A DNA stretch of 32,605 bases from an uncultured Lachnospiraceae bacterium (GCA_947628025.1 CANQYH010000003.1:1-32605); one strand, 5' to 3'; positions 7,779 to 16,212 are shown, counted from the stretch's first letter. Numbers and translations: made by a program. Notes: a model not told the origin generated them from the letters alone.

Positions 7779-8297
7779 ATGCGGCGCGCGATCCTGAATC
7801 TGGTTCTGATCATCCTGGCGTTTACGATCCAGAACAGCGTGTTCCCACTGATCCCGTTTCTGGCCGCTACGCCGAACCTGCTTCTGATCCTGACGTTTTC
7901 GTTTGCGTTTATGGGAGGGCAGAGGGCAGGGATGCTCTACGGCCTGCTGGCCGGCGTCCTGCTGGATCTGTTTTACAGCGGCCCGTTCGGTTTCTATACC
8001 CTTTTTTATGTCTGTGCCGGGTATTTAAACGGGATCTGCACGGAATATTTTTACGAGGATTTTATTACGCTTCCTCTGGTTCTTTGCGTCGTCAATGAAC
8101 TGGCCTATAATTTTTATATCTATGTGTTCCGTTTCCTGATCCGGGGACGGATCCGTTTCCTTTACTATTTTCGGGAACTGATGGTTCCAGAGATCATCTT
8201 CACGGTAGTGGCGACCCTGTTCCTCTACCGGCTGCTACTTTTTCTGAACCGGAAATTAAAGGCTTTTGAAAGCGGGAGGGATACTACCCTTGTTTAG
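7779..8297 (+). CDS. mreD: Rod shape-determining protein MreD
   Basis: 172 residues, nearly all hydrophobic, with five or six membrane segments. Its AGMLYGLLAGVLLDLFYSGPFGFYTL region matches the MreD core (GxxxGxxxDxxxxxxxG). MreD is an integral membrane partner of MreC in the elongasome. Translation is probably coupled to mreC upstream, and its last eight bases overlap the proposed TTG start of the PBP2 gene. Confidence 0.9.
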   Translation: MRRAILNLVLIILAFTIQNSVFPLIPFLAATPNLLLILTFSFAFMGGQRAGMLYGLLAGVLLDLFYSGPFGFYTLFYVCAGYLNGICTEYFYEDFITLPLVLCVVNELAYNFYIYVFRFLIRGRIRFLYYFRELMVPEIIFTVVATLFLYRLLLFLNRKLKAFESGRDTTLV

Positions 8298-11172
8298 AGA
8301 TCTTCTTGAGTATGTCTGGATCATGCTGAAGCGCCTGGTTACGTCCAGGATTTTTCTGCTGTTTCTGATCTTCACGGGGATGTTTGCGGTCCTGATCGGC
8401 AAACTGTTCGATCTTCAGATCATCCATGGCCAGGAATACCTGGACGACTACGTTTCTACGACCTACCGGACCGTCTATACGCCGGGGACCCGCGGCAATA
8501 TCTACGACGCCGGCGGCAATCTGATCGCGTACAACGAGCTGGCTTATTCCGTTACCGTGCGCGACACGGGGACGTACAAAGGGAACCAGGCCATGAACCA
8601 GATGATCTATCAGCTGGTAAAGATCCTGGAAAAGCACGGAGAGACCATCGAATCCCACCTGGATCTCGGGTTCGACACGGAGGGGAACCTGATCTATACC
8701 TCTTCCTCCGAGGCTGCCCGCAAGCGCTTTCTGCGCGATTATTACGGGCTGACTTCCGTAAATAAACTGGACGACGACGACGGGAAGTATCCGTCGGCGG
8801 TCACGGCCCGGGAACTGTTCGACCAGATCATGACGAAACGCTACGATCTGGTCAGCCTGAAAGACAAAAACGGGGACCCGGTCGAACTGACCGACTGGGA
8901 AGCGCTGCAGATCGCCCATATCCGCTACGCCCTTTCTCTGGTCTCTTACAGGAAATACCAGACGGTCACCGTATCTACCGATATTTCCCAGGAGACCGTG
9001 GCCGACGTGGCGGAGCATATGGCGGATATGGACGGAGTCGAGATCGCCGAGTCTACGGTCCGGGTCTACAACGACGCGGTCTATTTCGCCCCGATCATCG
9101 GCTATACGGGCAAGGTCCAGGCGGAGCAGCTGGAGGCCCTGAAAGAGCAGGATCCCAACTACGATGCGGACGACATCGTCGGGCGCACGGGGATCGAGGC
9201 GTCCATGGAATCCGTGCTGCACGGCCAGAAAGGCGTCACCAATATGTATGTGGACAGCTACGGCCAGATCTTAAAGATCCGCGAGGATTCCACGCAGCCG
9301 ACGGCCGGAAACGACATCTATCTGACCGTCCGCAGCGATCTGCAGAAAGGCATCTACCATCTGCTGGAGCAGCAGCTGGCCGGCGTGCTGGTGTCCCATC
9401 TGGTAAACCGGGACGTATCCGAAGAGGAGAATCGTGATTCCAGCAAGGTCCGCGTTCCGATCAAGGACGCTTATTACCAGCTGATTAATAACAATGTCCT
9501 TTCCCTGAGCCATATGGCGGGAGAGGAGGCCGACGGGGTGGAACAGGAGATCGTCCGCAAATTCAGCCAGTTCCGTGACCAGGTTTTAAACGATATCCGC
9601 ACGGAGCTGGAGGATCCCGGCGCCCGGCCCATGTCCGAGCTTTCCGAGGATATGCAGTCCTATATGAATTTTATCTGTTCCTATCTGGCCGGCAGCACCA
9701 TCGGCGTGATCCAGCGGGACCGGATCCCCGCGGATGATAAAGCGGCCCAGGCCTGGAACGAGGGCAGTTTAAGCCTGCGGGAGTATCTCTACGCGGGGAT
9801 CTCCGGGGGCTGGGTGGATACCTCGCGTCTGGAAACCGAAAATAAATATTCCAGCGCCGATACGAGCTTCCGGACCCTGACGGAATATGTGACCGAGTCT
9901 GTCCGCGAGGACGCCAGCTTTATCAAGCGCCTTTACCGGTACCTGGTGGACCAGGAGATCGTGACCGGCCAGGAACTGTGCCTGGCCCTTTACTCCCAGG
10001 GAGTTCTGGCGTATGACGCGGAGCAGATCGAGCGCCTGCGCACGGGCGGAGCGGATTACGCGTACCAGTTTATGTGCGACAAAATCACGAATCTGGAGAT
10101 CACGCCGGCGCAGCTGGCCCTGGATCCCTGTACGGCAGGCTGTACCGTGACCGACGTAAATACCGGCAAGGTCCTGGCGCTGGTCACCTATCCCAGCTAT
10201 GACAACAATAAAATGTCCGGCACTGTGGACGCCGCTTATTTCAATAAGCTGAACAACGATCTGTCGCGGCCGTTCTACAACAACGCGACGCAGGCGTTAA
10301 AGGCGCCGGGTTCCACTTTCAAACCGGTCACGGCCGTCGCGGCGCTGGAGGAGGGCTACGTGGGCCTGGACGAAACCATCGAGTGTACCGGCCGTTATAC
10401 GGACATCACGATCCCGCTGCGCTGCTGGATCTATCCGGGGCAGCACGGGGCCCTGACGATCCGTCAGGGAATCCAGGAATCCTGCAACTATTTCTTTGCG
10501 GAGCTGGCACACCGCATGTCCACGGATGAAAACGGCGTTTATTCCACGGACAAAGGCCTGCAGGTAATCCGGAAATACGCCGCCATGTTCGGGCTGGACC
10601 ATACCTCTGGCATCGAGATCGACGAGAATCCGCCCAGCATTTCCAATGAAGACCCGGAGCGTTCCGCCATGGGGCAGGGCACCCATGCGTATACCAACGT
10701 GCAGCTTTCCCGCTATGTGACGGCCATCGCCAACCGGGGGCAGGTCTTCGAACTGAGTCTCGTGGACCATATCGACAGCGCGTCGGGCGAAGTGATTCAG
10801 AGCTACGAGCCGCGGCTCGCCAACCAGCTGGAGATCGCCGATTCCACCTGGGACGCGGTGCAGGAAGGGATGCGCAACGTGATCGCCCTGGGCAGCGTGC
10901 GCAGCATTTTCCAGGACCTGGATGTAGAGATCGCCGGAAAAACCGGTACAGCCCAGGAAAACTCCCGCGGCAACCACGCGTTCTTCATCTCCTACGGACC
11001 TTATTCCGATCCGGAGATCAGTGTGACCGTCAATATCCCTTACGGTTACAGTTCTTCGGAAGCGGCCGCGGTAGCCAAGAACGTCTACCAGCTTTACTAT
11101 GGATACACGAATCTGGATTATATTATGAATACAGGCGCCCTGGATGCCACGGACATCGTGGTCGGCGACTAA
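8290..11172 (+). CDS. mrdA: Penicillin-binding protein 2 (class B transpeptidase), unusually long
   Basis: About 960 residues against 600-700 for a typical PBP2. A membrane anchor (about 22-42) is followed by a dimerisation domain (TPGTRGNIYDAGG onward), an approximately 240-residue insertion between DLQKGIYHLLEQQLA and the VTDVNTGKVLALVTYPSYD strand (about 364-607), and the transpeptidase domain. The catalytic triad motifs are S675-T-F-K, S731-C-N and K884-T-G. It cross-links peptidoglycan with RodA during elongation. No ATG is well placed: I chose TTG at 8290 because GGGAGGG lies 9 bases upstream and it keeps the usual short N-terminal stretch. TTG 8266 and ATG 8323 are alternatives. It sits between mreD and minC. 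Confidence 0.93.
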   Translation: MFRDLLEYVWIMLKRLVTSRIFLLFLIFTGMFAVLIGKLFDLQIIHGQEYLDDYVSTTYRTVYTPGTRGNIYDAGGNLIAYNELAYSVTVRDTGTYKGNQAMNQMIYQLVKILEKHGETIESHLDLGFDTEGNLIYTSSSEAARKRFLRDYYGLTSVNKLDDDDGKYPSAVTARELFDQIMTKRYDLVSLKDKNGDPVELTDWEALQIAHIRYALSLVSYRKYQTVTVSTDISQETVADVAEHMADMDGVEIAESTVRVYNDAVYFAPIIGYTGKVQAEQLEALKEQDPNYDADDIVGRTGIEASMESVLHGQKGVTNMYVDSYGQILKIREDSTQPTAGNDIYLTVRSDLQKGIYHLLEQQLAGVLVSHLVNRDVSEEENRDSSKVRVPIKDAYYQLINNNVLSLSHMAGEEADGVEQEIVRKFSQFRDQVLNDIRTELEDPGARPMSELSEDMQSYMNFICSYLAGSTIGVIQRDRIPADDKAAQAWNEGSLSLREYLYAGISGGWVDTSRLETENKYSSADTSFRTLTEYVTESVREDASFIKRLYRYLVDQEIVTGQELCLALYSQGVLAYDAEQIERLRTGGADYAYQFMCDKITNLEITPAQLALDPCTAGCTVTDVNTGKVLALVTYPSYDNNKMSGTVDAAYFNKLNNDLSRPFYNNATQALKAPGSTFKPVTAVAALEEGYVGLDETIECTGRYTDITIPLRCWIYPGQHGALTIRQGIQESCNYFFAELAHRMSTDENGVYSTDKGLQVIRKYAAMFGLDHTSGIEIDENPPSISNEDPERSAMGQGTHAYTNVQLSRYVTAIANRGQVFELSLVDHIDSASGEVIQSYEPRLANQLEIADSTWDAVQEGMRNVIALGSVRSIFQDLDVEIAGKTGTAQENSRGNHAFFISYGPYSDPEISVTVNIPYGYSSSEAAAVAKNVYQLYYGYTNLDYIMNTGALDATDIVVGD

Positions 11173-11225
11173 AAGCCGGCAGCGCGGCCCGTTTTCGGGC
11201 GATCGATTATATGGAGGATGGGACT

Positions 11226-11879
11226 ATGAAAAACACAGTTGTGATCAAGAGCAACAAATCCGGCATGACGGTCATCCTGGACCCGGAGATCCCCTTTGAG
11301 CAGCTGGTGTCTGACGTAGCCGATAAATTCGGCAGCAGCGCCAAATTCTGGGGATCCGTACAGATGACGCTCACGCTGTCCGGCCGGGAGCTGGCTCCGG
11401 AGGAGGAGTTTCGGATCGTCAATACGATCACCGGCAATTCCCAGATCGAGGTCCTCTGCCTGCTGGATCAGGATCTGAACCGGACCCGGCGCTGCGAGAA
11501 GGCGCTGAACGAGAAGCTGATGGAGATCTCGGCCGCGACGGGGCAGTTCTATCGCGGCAACCTGCGCTCCGGCGAGACCATTGATTCCGAGACCAGCATC
11601 GTCGTCATCGGCGACGTGGAAGAGGGCGCCAGAATCGTCTCCAAGGGCAATATCGTGGTGCTGGGCGACCTGTACGGTTCCGTCCACGCGGGCATCTCCG
11701 GGAACGAGTATGCGGTAGCAGCTGCTTTCGAGATGGCTCCTTCCAGTTTAAAGATCGCGGACTTCGAGGCGAAGTGTCCCGGAAAAGGGAAGCGCCTAGC
11801 CAAAGGTCCGGTGATGGTCAGCGTAAGGGATGGGGAGCTCTGCATTGAAAGCATGAAAAAAAGTTTTTTCCACCGATAA
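11226..11879 (+). CDS. minC: Septum site-determining protein MinC
   Basis: 217 residues. The N-terminal half (about 1-100) is the MinC_N FtsZ-antagonist domain. The C-terminal half (about 105-205) is the right-handed beta-helix that binds MinD, recognisable by VVIGDVEEGARIVSKGNIVVLGDL and SVHAGISGNEYAVAAAFEM with its regular G-x-V/I turns. ATG 11226 is preferred to the in-frame ATG 11211 because GGAGG sits 8 bases before it. A GCCCG-TTTT-CGGGC hairpin (11187-11200) precedes the gene but lacks a T tract. MinC blocks Z-ring formation away from midcell. Confidence 0.92.
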   Translation: MKNTVVIKSNKSGMTVILDPEIPFEQLVSDVADKFGSSAKFWGSVQMTLTLSGRELAPEEEFRIVNTITGNSQIEVLCLLDQDLNRTRRCEKALNEKLMEISAATGQFYRGNLRSGETIDSETSIVVIGDVEEGARIVSKGNIVVLGDLYGSVHAGISGNEYAVAAAFEMAPSSLKIADFEAKCPGKGKRLAKGPVMVSVRDGELCIESMKKSFFHR

Positions 11880-11895
11880 ATTGTTAAAATAATAC

Positions 11896-11914
11896 TGGAA
11901 ATCTTTCCAAAGAT
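11896..11914. repeat. Two overlapping short palindromes between minC and minD
   Basis: TGGAAA-TC-TTTCCA (11896-11909) overlaps ATCTTT-CC-AAAGAT (11901-11914). They share the central TCTTTCC, so the two hairpins exclude each other. TAGAAT follows at 11919-11924 and could be a -10 box, but no convincing -35 precedes it. Confidence 0.45.
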
Positions 11915-12000
11915 AGGTTAGAATATCTGTGTCAGGCATTTGCCGGCACGTCGGATCAAAACTGTATAAGGTAATCGTAGGTAGTCCAGGAGGATGAGAC

Positions 12001-12792
12001 ATGAGCGAAGTCATCGTTATTACCTCCGGAAAAGGCGGGGTGGGTAAGACCACGACCTCTGCCAACATCGGGACAGGCCTGGCGATCCTGGGAAAGCGCA
12101 CCGTGATGATCGATACGGACATCGGACTGCGCAATCTGGATGTAGTCATGGGACTGGAAAACAGGATCGTGTACAACCTGGTAGATGTGGTGGAGGGCAA
12201 CTGCAGGATGAAGCAGGCCCTGATCAGAGACAAAAGATACCCGAATCTGTATTTGCTTCCCTCGGCGCAGACGAGGGATAAATCGGCGGTGAATCCTGAA
12301 CAGATGATAAAACTGATCGACGATCTACAGGAAGAATTTGATTACATACTGCTCGACTGTCCGGCCGGCATCGAGCAGGGCTTTAAAAACGCGGTGGCCG
12401 GAGCGGGGCGGGCGCTGGTCGTGACCACCCCGGAGGTTTCCGCCATCCGCGACGCCGACCGCATCGTCGGACTGCTCGAAAACGGGGAGATGAAAAGCAT
12501 TCATCTGATCATCAACCGGGTGCGGGCCGATATGGTCCGCCGGGGCGACATGATGTCGGTGGACGACGTGATGGATATCCTGGCCGTTCCGCTTCTGGGC
12601 GCCGTCCCGGAAGACGAGGCCATCGTGATCTCCACGAACCAGGGAGAGCCGCTGGCCGGTACGGACACTCCGGCGGGACAGGCCTACCTGGATATCTGCC
12701 GGAGGCTGCTGGGAGAGGATGTGCCTCTGTCTCTTCCCAATGTGTCCTATGGTTTCTTTGGGAGACTGGCCGGGCTTCTCAGGCGGGCGTAG
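12001..12792 (+). CDS. minD: Septum site-determining ATPase MinD
   Basis: 263 residues. The deviant Walker A of the ParA/MinD family, GKGGVGKTT, occupies 10-18 (signature Lys11 plus Lys16). DTDIGLRNLDVVMGLENR (about 38-55) is the switch region, and YILLDCPAGIEQGF (about 116-129) holds Walker B. The C-terminus SYGFFGRLAGLLRRA forms the amphipathic membrane-targeting helix. MinD-ATP dimers bind the membrane and recruit MinC; MinE triggers hydrolysis. AGGAGG lies 6 bases upstream of the ATG. The 121-bp gap after minC is the largest inside this cluster and contains two overlapping palindromes. Confidence 0.97.
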   Translation: MSEVIVITSGKGGVGKTTTSANIGTGLAILGKRTVMIDTDIGLRNLDVVMGLENRIVYNLVDVVEGNCRMKQALIRDKRYPNLYLLPSAQTRDKSAVNPEQMIKLIDDLQEEFDYILLDCPAGIEQGFKNAVAGAGRALVVTTPEVSAIRDADRIVGLLENGEMKSIHLIINRVRADMVRRGDMMSVDDVMDILAVPLLGAVPEDEAIVISTNQGEPLAGTDTPAGQAYLDICRRLLGEDVPLSLPNVSYGFFGRLAGLLRRA

Positions 12793-12801
12793 GAGGCGGT
12801 T

Positions 12802-13062
12802 ATGGACCGGAGACTTGCGCTGGCGTACAGGAACCGATCGGGAGAGATCGCCAGGAGGCGGCTGAAATTTCTCCTGACGGCGGACAAGACGGGGTTCTCT
12901 CCGGAGACCCTGGAGATGCTCAGAGAGGATATCTGCCGCGCAGTATCGAAATATATGGATGTGGATCCCGGCCAGATCGAGATGCGGGTGAGGAACGGCC
13001 TTTTGCCGGTTCTTTATGCGGCCATACCGATAAAAGGTCCATTTGTAAGGGGAACCATTTGA
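12802..13062 (+). CDS. minE: Cell division topological specificity factor MinE
   Basis: 86 residues, normal for MinE. The N-terminal anti-MinCD/membrane part (about 1-32, with ARRRLKFLLTADKTGFSP) is followed by the dimerisation domain (REDICRAVSKYMDVDP and IEMRVRN). Its presence means a pole-to-pole oscillating MinCDE system rather than DivIVA/MinJ-anchored MinCD. It begins 9 bp after minD and ends one base before the rodA start. Confidence 0.92.
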   Translation: MDRRLALAYRNRSGEIARRRLKFLLTADKTGFSPETLEMLREDICRAVSKYMDVDPGQIEMRVRNGLLPVLYAAIPIKGPFVRGTI

Positions 13063-13063
13063 A

Positions 13064-14185
13064 ATGCTTTTTGATTACAATTTTCGCAGATACAATTTCC
13101 GCATGATCCTGTATATGACGGCGCTTTCCATCGTAGGCCTCATGGCGATCTGGAGCGCGACGAACCAGAACCAGGACACGCTGAATAAACAGATAATGGG
13201 GATCGGGCTGGGACTTGTGATCGCGGTGGTGCTTTCCGTCATCGACTATCATTTTATCCTCTCGCTCCATTTCCTGATCTACGCAGTCTGTATCGGCTTC
13301 CTGGCGGCCGTGCTTCTGTTCGGCAAAGGCCGCGGGATCGCCGTCCGGTGGCTGGAGCTGCCTGTGATCGGGCAGATCCAGCCGGCGGAATTTGTAAAGA
13401 TCGGCCTGATCCTGTTTTACGCGTGGTATTTCCAGCGCTATCAGGAAAAGATCAATCATTTTCTGGTGGTAGCGGCGGCGGCGGTGCTTTTTGCGGTCCC
13501 GGCGTATCTGATCTACGAGCAGCCGAACCTGTCTACGGTGATCGTGCTGACGGTCACGGTGGCGGCCATCGTTTTTTCGTCCGGGATCAGTTATAAATGG
13601 ATCCTGGGGGTACTGGCCGTGGCGGTTCCGGCCGCGGCGCTGCTGTTTTATCTGCTCCTAAACGGTCTGATCCCGTTCATGAGAGGCTATCAGGCCAACC
13701 GTATCCTGGCCTGGTGGGATCCGGAATTGTATTCGGATACCTATTACCAGCAGGAGAGCTCCATCATGGCCATCGGTTCCGGCCAATTATGGGGAAAGGG
13801 ATGGAACAATACGGGGATCCTTTCCGTAAAGGCCGGTAATTTCCTGGTGGAAGAGCAGAACGATTTTATTTTTGCCATCATTGGAGAGGAGTTTGGCTTT
13901 GTGGGAGCCATCGCAGTCATCGGGCTGTATCTTCTCCTGATCTACGAATGTCTGATCATGGCTATGAGGGCTTCTGATCTGTCGGGACGGATGATCTGCG
14001 TGGGTATGGCGACGCTTCTGGCGTTCCAGAGCTTCGCCAATATCGCGGTAGCTACGGCGATCTTCCCCAATACGGGGCTTCCGCTGCCGTTCATCAGTTC
14101 CGGGGTCAGTTCGCTTTTAAGCTTATTTATTGGTATGGGCGTAGTGCTCAACGTAGGATTGCAGCGGAAGTCTAGTAACGAATGA
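13064..14185 (+). CDS. rodA: RodA-type SEDS peptidoglycan glycosyltransferase
   Basis: 373 residues with ten predicted membrane helices. SEDS landmarks are present: QPAEFVKIGLI (about 106-116) with the conserved P-x-E-x-x-K, KGWNNTG (about 246), the periplasmic E/D-rich loop VEEQNDFIFAIIGEEFGF (about 262-279), and the C-terminal TGLPLPFISSGVSSLL signature. RodA polymerises glycan strands with PBP2 from the same cluster. The FRRYNFRMILYMTALSIVGLMAIWSAT start and its neighbours favour RodA over FtsW or SpoVE. The gene is coupled to minE and followed 13 bp later by the mgsA homologue. Confidence 0.93.
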   Translation: MLFDYNFRRYNFRMILYMTALSIVGLMAIWSATNQNQDTLNKQIMGIGLGLVIAVVLSVIDYHFILSLHFLIYAVCIGFLAAVLLFGKGRGIAVRWLELPVIGQIQPAEFVKIGLILFYAWYFQRYQEKINHFLVVAAAAVLFAVPAYLIYEQPNLSTVIVLTVTVAAIVFSSGISYKWILGVLAVAVPAAALLFYLLLNGLIPFMRGYQANRILAWWDPELYSDTYYQQESSIMAIGSGQLWGKGWNNTGILSVKAGNFLVEEQNDFIFAIIGEEFGFVGAIAVIGLYLLLIYECLIMAMRASDLSGRMICVGMATLLAFQSFANIAVATAIFPNTGLPLPFISSGVSSLLSLFIGMGVVLNVGLQRKSSNE

Positions 14186-14198
14186 AGGAGGAGCGTAC

Positions 14199-14594
14199 AT
14201 GAACGTCGGTTTAATCGCCCACGATTCCAAGAAGAAGCTGATGCAGAATTTCTGTATCGCCTATCGCGGGATCTTAAGTAAAAATACACTTTACGCCACA
14301 GGTACCACCGGCAGGCTGATCGAGGAGGTCACGAATTTAAACGTCCATAAGTATCTGGCCGGTCATCTGGGCGGGGCAGAGCAGATGTGTACGGATATTG
14401 AACAGGATCAGCTGGATCTGGTGATCTTTTTCAGGGAGCCGGTGTCTCCCAAACGCACGGATCCGGATGAGAGCAGCATCATCCGTACCTGCGACCTCCA
14501 TAATATACCGGTCGCCACGAACCTGGCCACAGGAGAACTGCTGGTCAAAGCGCTGGAGCACGGCGATCTGGAATGGCGAGAGATGTACAAATGA
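14199..14594 (+). CDS. mgsA: Methylglyoxal synthase homologue with altered active site
   Basis: 131 residues, ungapped against the first 142 of E. coli MgsA as I recall it (offset 11). The family fold and phosphate site are kept: AHD (7-9), ATGTTG (33-38), and IPVATNLAT (103-111). MgsA normally converts dihydroxyacetone phosphate to methylglyoxal. However, the catalytic base Asp71 of GGDQQ is Ala60 here (GGAEQ), Asp91 is Glu80 (IFFREP), and His98 is Thr87. Asp20 and Asp101 are kept as Asp9 and Asp90. Either activity is lost or changed, or Glu61 has taken over. AAGGAGGAGCG precedes the ATG. It is wedged between rodA and a carboxypeptidase gene with which it shares an ATGA overlap. Confidence 0.85.
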   Translation: MNVGLIAHDSKKKLMQNFCIAYRGILSKNTLYATGTTGRLIEEVTNLNVHKYLAGHLGGAEQMCTDIEQDQLDLVIFFREPVSPKRTDPDESSIIRTCDLHNIPVATNLATGELLVKALEHGDLEWREMYK

Positions 14595-15637
14595 ACGGGC
14601 GCGTAAAAAACGTGTATCGCGGCTTCCGGCCTCTTTGCGCGGCGGGAATCCTGTTTTTAAGCGTCTCTCTGTGCGGCTGCGGCGCGTTAGCCGGATTCGG
14701 CAGGAAAGAGCTGGTATCGCCGTATTCGTTTGAAGAAGACGGCATCGCTCTGGGCGATCTTCTGGAAGACGCGGCGGAGGAGTTTTCTGCGGCGCAGACC
14801 AGCCATGGCACTTTCCTTACGGAGAGCCGGGATCTCTGCGTCGTGACCGACGAATCGGTTTTCGCGCAGGATATGATCGACGCCGAGGCGGGGATTCTCT
14901 TTGATCTGGAAAACCGGCAGGTGCTTTACAGCAAAAACGCCTACGAGCGCCTGTACCCGGCCAGCATCACGAAGATCATGACGCTGCTTCTGGCCGCCAA
15001 ATACGGCAACCTGTCCGACGTAGTGACCGTGACGGACGGAGCGGTGATCACCGAGAGCGGCGCTTCGCTGTGCGGGATTCACCCCGGGGATCAGCTGACG
15101 CTGGAACAGCTTTTATACGGCCTGATGCTGCCGTCCGGCAACGACGCGGGGGCGGCCATCGCGATCCATCTGGCCGGGAGTATCGAGGCGTTCGCGGATA
15201 TGATGAACGAGGAAGCCAGGCTGTTAGGCGCGACCGGCACGCATTTTGTAAATCCGCACGGGCTGACCGACGAGGAGCATTATACGACCGCTTATGATCT
15301 GTATCTGATCTATCAGGAGGCTCTGAAGTACCCGCTGTTCCGGGAAGTGACGGGAACCGTTTCCTACCGGACCGAGTTTATGCAGGCTTCCGGAAAGCCG
15401 GTCACGGTGTTGTGGGAGTCCAGCAACCAGTATTTAAACGGCAAGCGGAAGCAGCCGGAAGGCGTTACCGTTTTTTCCGGCAAGACCGGCACGACGATGG
15501 CGGCGGGGAGCTGCCTGATCCTGGGATCGAGAAACGACGCGAACGGGAACGAGTATATTTCGGTCGTATTGAAATCCCCCAACCGGGACAGTCTCTACGA
15601 GAACATGACAAAGTTAATCTCGATGATCGTCAAATAG
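14591..15637 (+). CDS. D-alanyl-D-alanine carboxypeptidase (S11), probable lipoprotein
   Basis: 348 residues from ATG 14591, which overlaps the mgsA stop (ATGA). The ATG at 14573 is a less likely alternative. A signal segment FLSVSLCGCGALAG near residues 17-31 offers a lipobox-like LCGC, so lipid anchoring is likely. Catalytic motifs of the penicillin-binding S11 family are intact: S125-I-T-K128, S182-G-N and K298-T-G. The enzyme trims the terminal D-Ala from pentapeptides. No C-terminal amphipathic anchor of the DacA type is evident, in line with N-terminal lipid anchoring. A new promoter begins 4 bp after its stop, so this may be the end of the mre-min operon or a read-through point. Confidence 0.9.
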   Translation: MNGRVKNVYRGFRPLCAAGILFLSVSLCGCGALAGFGRKELVSPYSFEEDGIALGDLLEDAAEEFSAAQTSHGTFLTESRDLCVVTDESVFAQDMIDAEAGILFDLENRQVLYSKNAYERLYPASITKIMTLLLAAKYGNLSDVVTVTDGAVITESGASLCGIHPGDQLTLEQLLYGLMLPSGNDAGAAIAIHLAGSIEAFADMMNEEARLLGATGTHFVNPHGLTDEEHYTTAYDLYLIYQEALKYPLFREVTGTVSYRTEFMQASGKPVTVLWESSNQYLNGKRKQPEGVTVFSGKTGTTMAAGSCLILGSRNDANGNEYISVVLKSPNRDSLYENMTKLISMIVK

Positions 15638-15640
15638 TGA

Positions 15641-15669
15641 TTGCCTTTTGAACCGATCTATACTATAAT
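15641..15669 (+). promoter_or_regulatory. Promoter of the P-loop gene
   Basis: TTGCCT (15641-15646), 17-bp spacer, perfect TATAAT (15664-15669). It lies between the carboxypeptidase stop and the P-loop gene. Confidence 0.7.
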
Positions 15670-15728
15670 TAAAAAGAAAACAAATAACTTTTTATACAAA
15701 ACCAATAAACTCAAGGAGGACAAAAAAT

Positions 15729-16148
15729 ATGGTGCAGATCATTGCTGGCGACAAGGGAAAGGGAAAGACGAAATATCTGCTGGATAAGGCGAACGCGGCC
15801 ATCAAAGAAGCGAAAGGATCGATTGTTTATCTGGATAAAAGCTCCAAGCATATGTATGAATTGAATAACAGGATCCGGCTGATCAATGTAAAAGGCTTCG
15901 ATATTGACAGTAGTTCGGGCTTTATTGGTTTTGTTTGCGGTATCATCTCTCAGGATCACGATCTGGAAGTGATGTATCTGGACAGCTTTTTGAAACTGGC
16001 CTGTCTGGAGGGGCAGGATATTTCGGAGACCGTGGCCGCTCTGGATAAGATCGGTGAGAAATTCCACGTAACCTTTGTGCTGAGCGTATCGATGGACGCG
16101 GACCGTCTTCCGGAAAGCGTCAGGGATAAGGTGACGATCTCTCTGTGA
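15729..16148 (+). CDS. Small P-loop NTPase of unknown function
   Basis: 139 residues. A canonical Walker A, GDKGKGKT (7-14), starts the protein, and a hydrophobic strand ending in Asp (EVMYLDSF, about 78-85) can serve as Walker B. VTFVLSVSMD (about 115-124) looks like a further central strand. There is no DNA-binding, membrane or signal sequence. The protein is too short for a full ABC or AAA+ domain and does not match the thymidine-kinase zinc pattern. I do not recognise a characterised family. It has its own promoter, a strong AAGGAGG and its own terminator, so it is a single-gene unit between the wall cluster and the HlyD-like gene. Confidence 0.8.
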   Translation: MVQIIAGDKGKGKTKYLLDKANAAIKEAKGSIVYLDKSSKHMYELNNRIRLINVKGFDIDSSSGFIGFVCGIISQDHDLEVMYLDSFLKLACLEGQDISETVAALDKIGEKFHVTFVLSVSMDADRLPESVRDKVTISL

Positions 16149-16174
16149 CCGGATACGGAAGATAAACCGAGGGT

Positions 16175-16206
16175 AAAGGGCCTGGTATTCTTTATCAGGC
16201 TCTTTT
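16175..16206 (+). terminator. Terminator after the P-loop gene
   Basis: AAAGGGCCTG pairs with CAGGCTCTTT (one G-U) around an 11-base loop, and T residues continue to 16206. Confidence 0.8.
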
Positions 16207-16212
16207 GGACTT

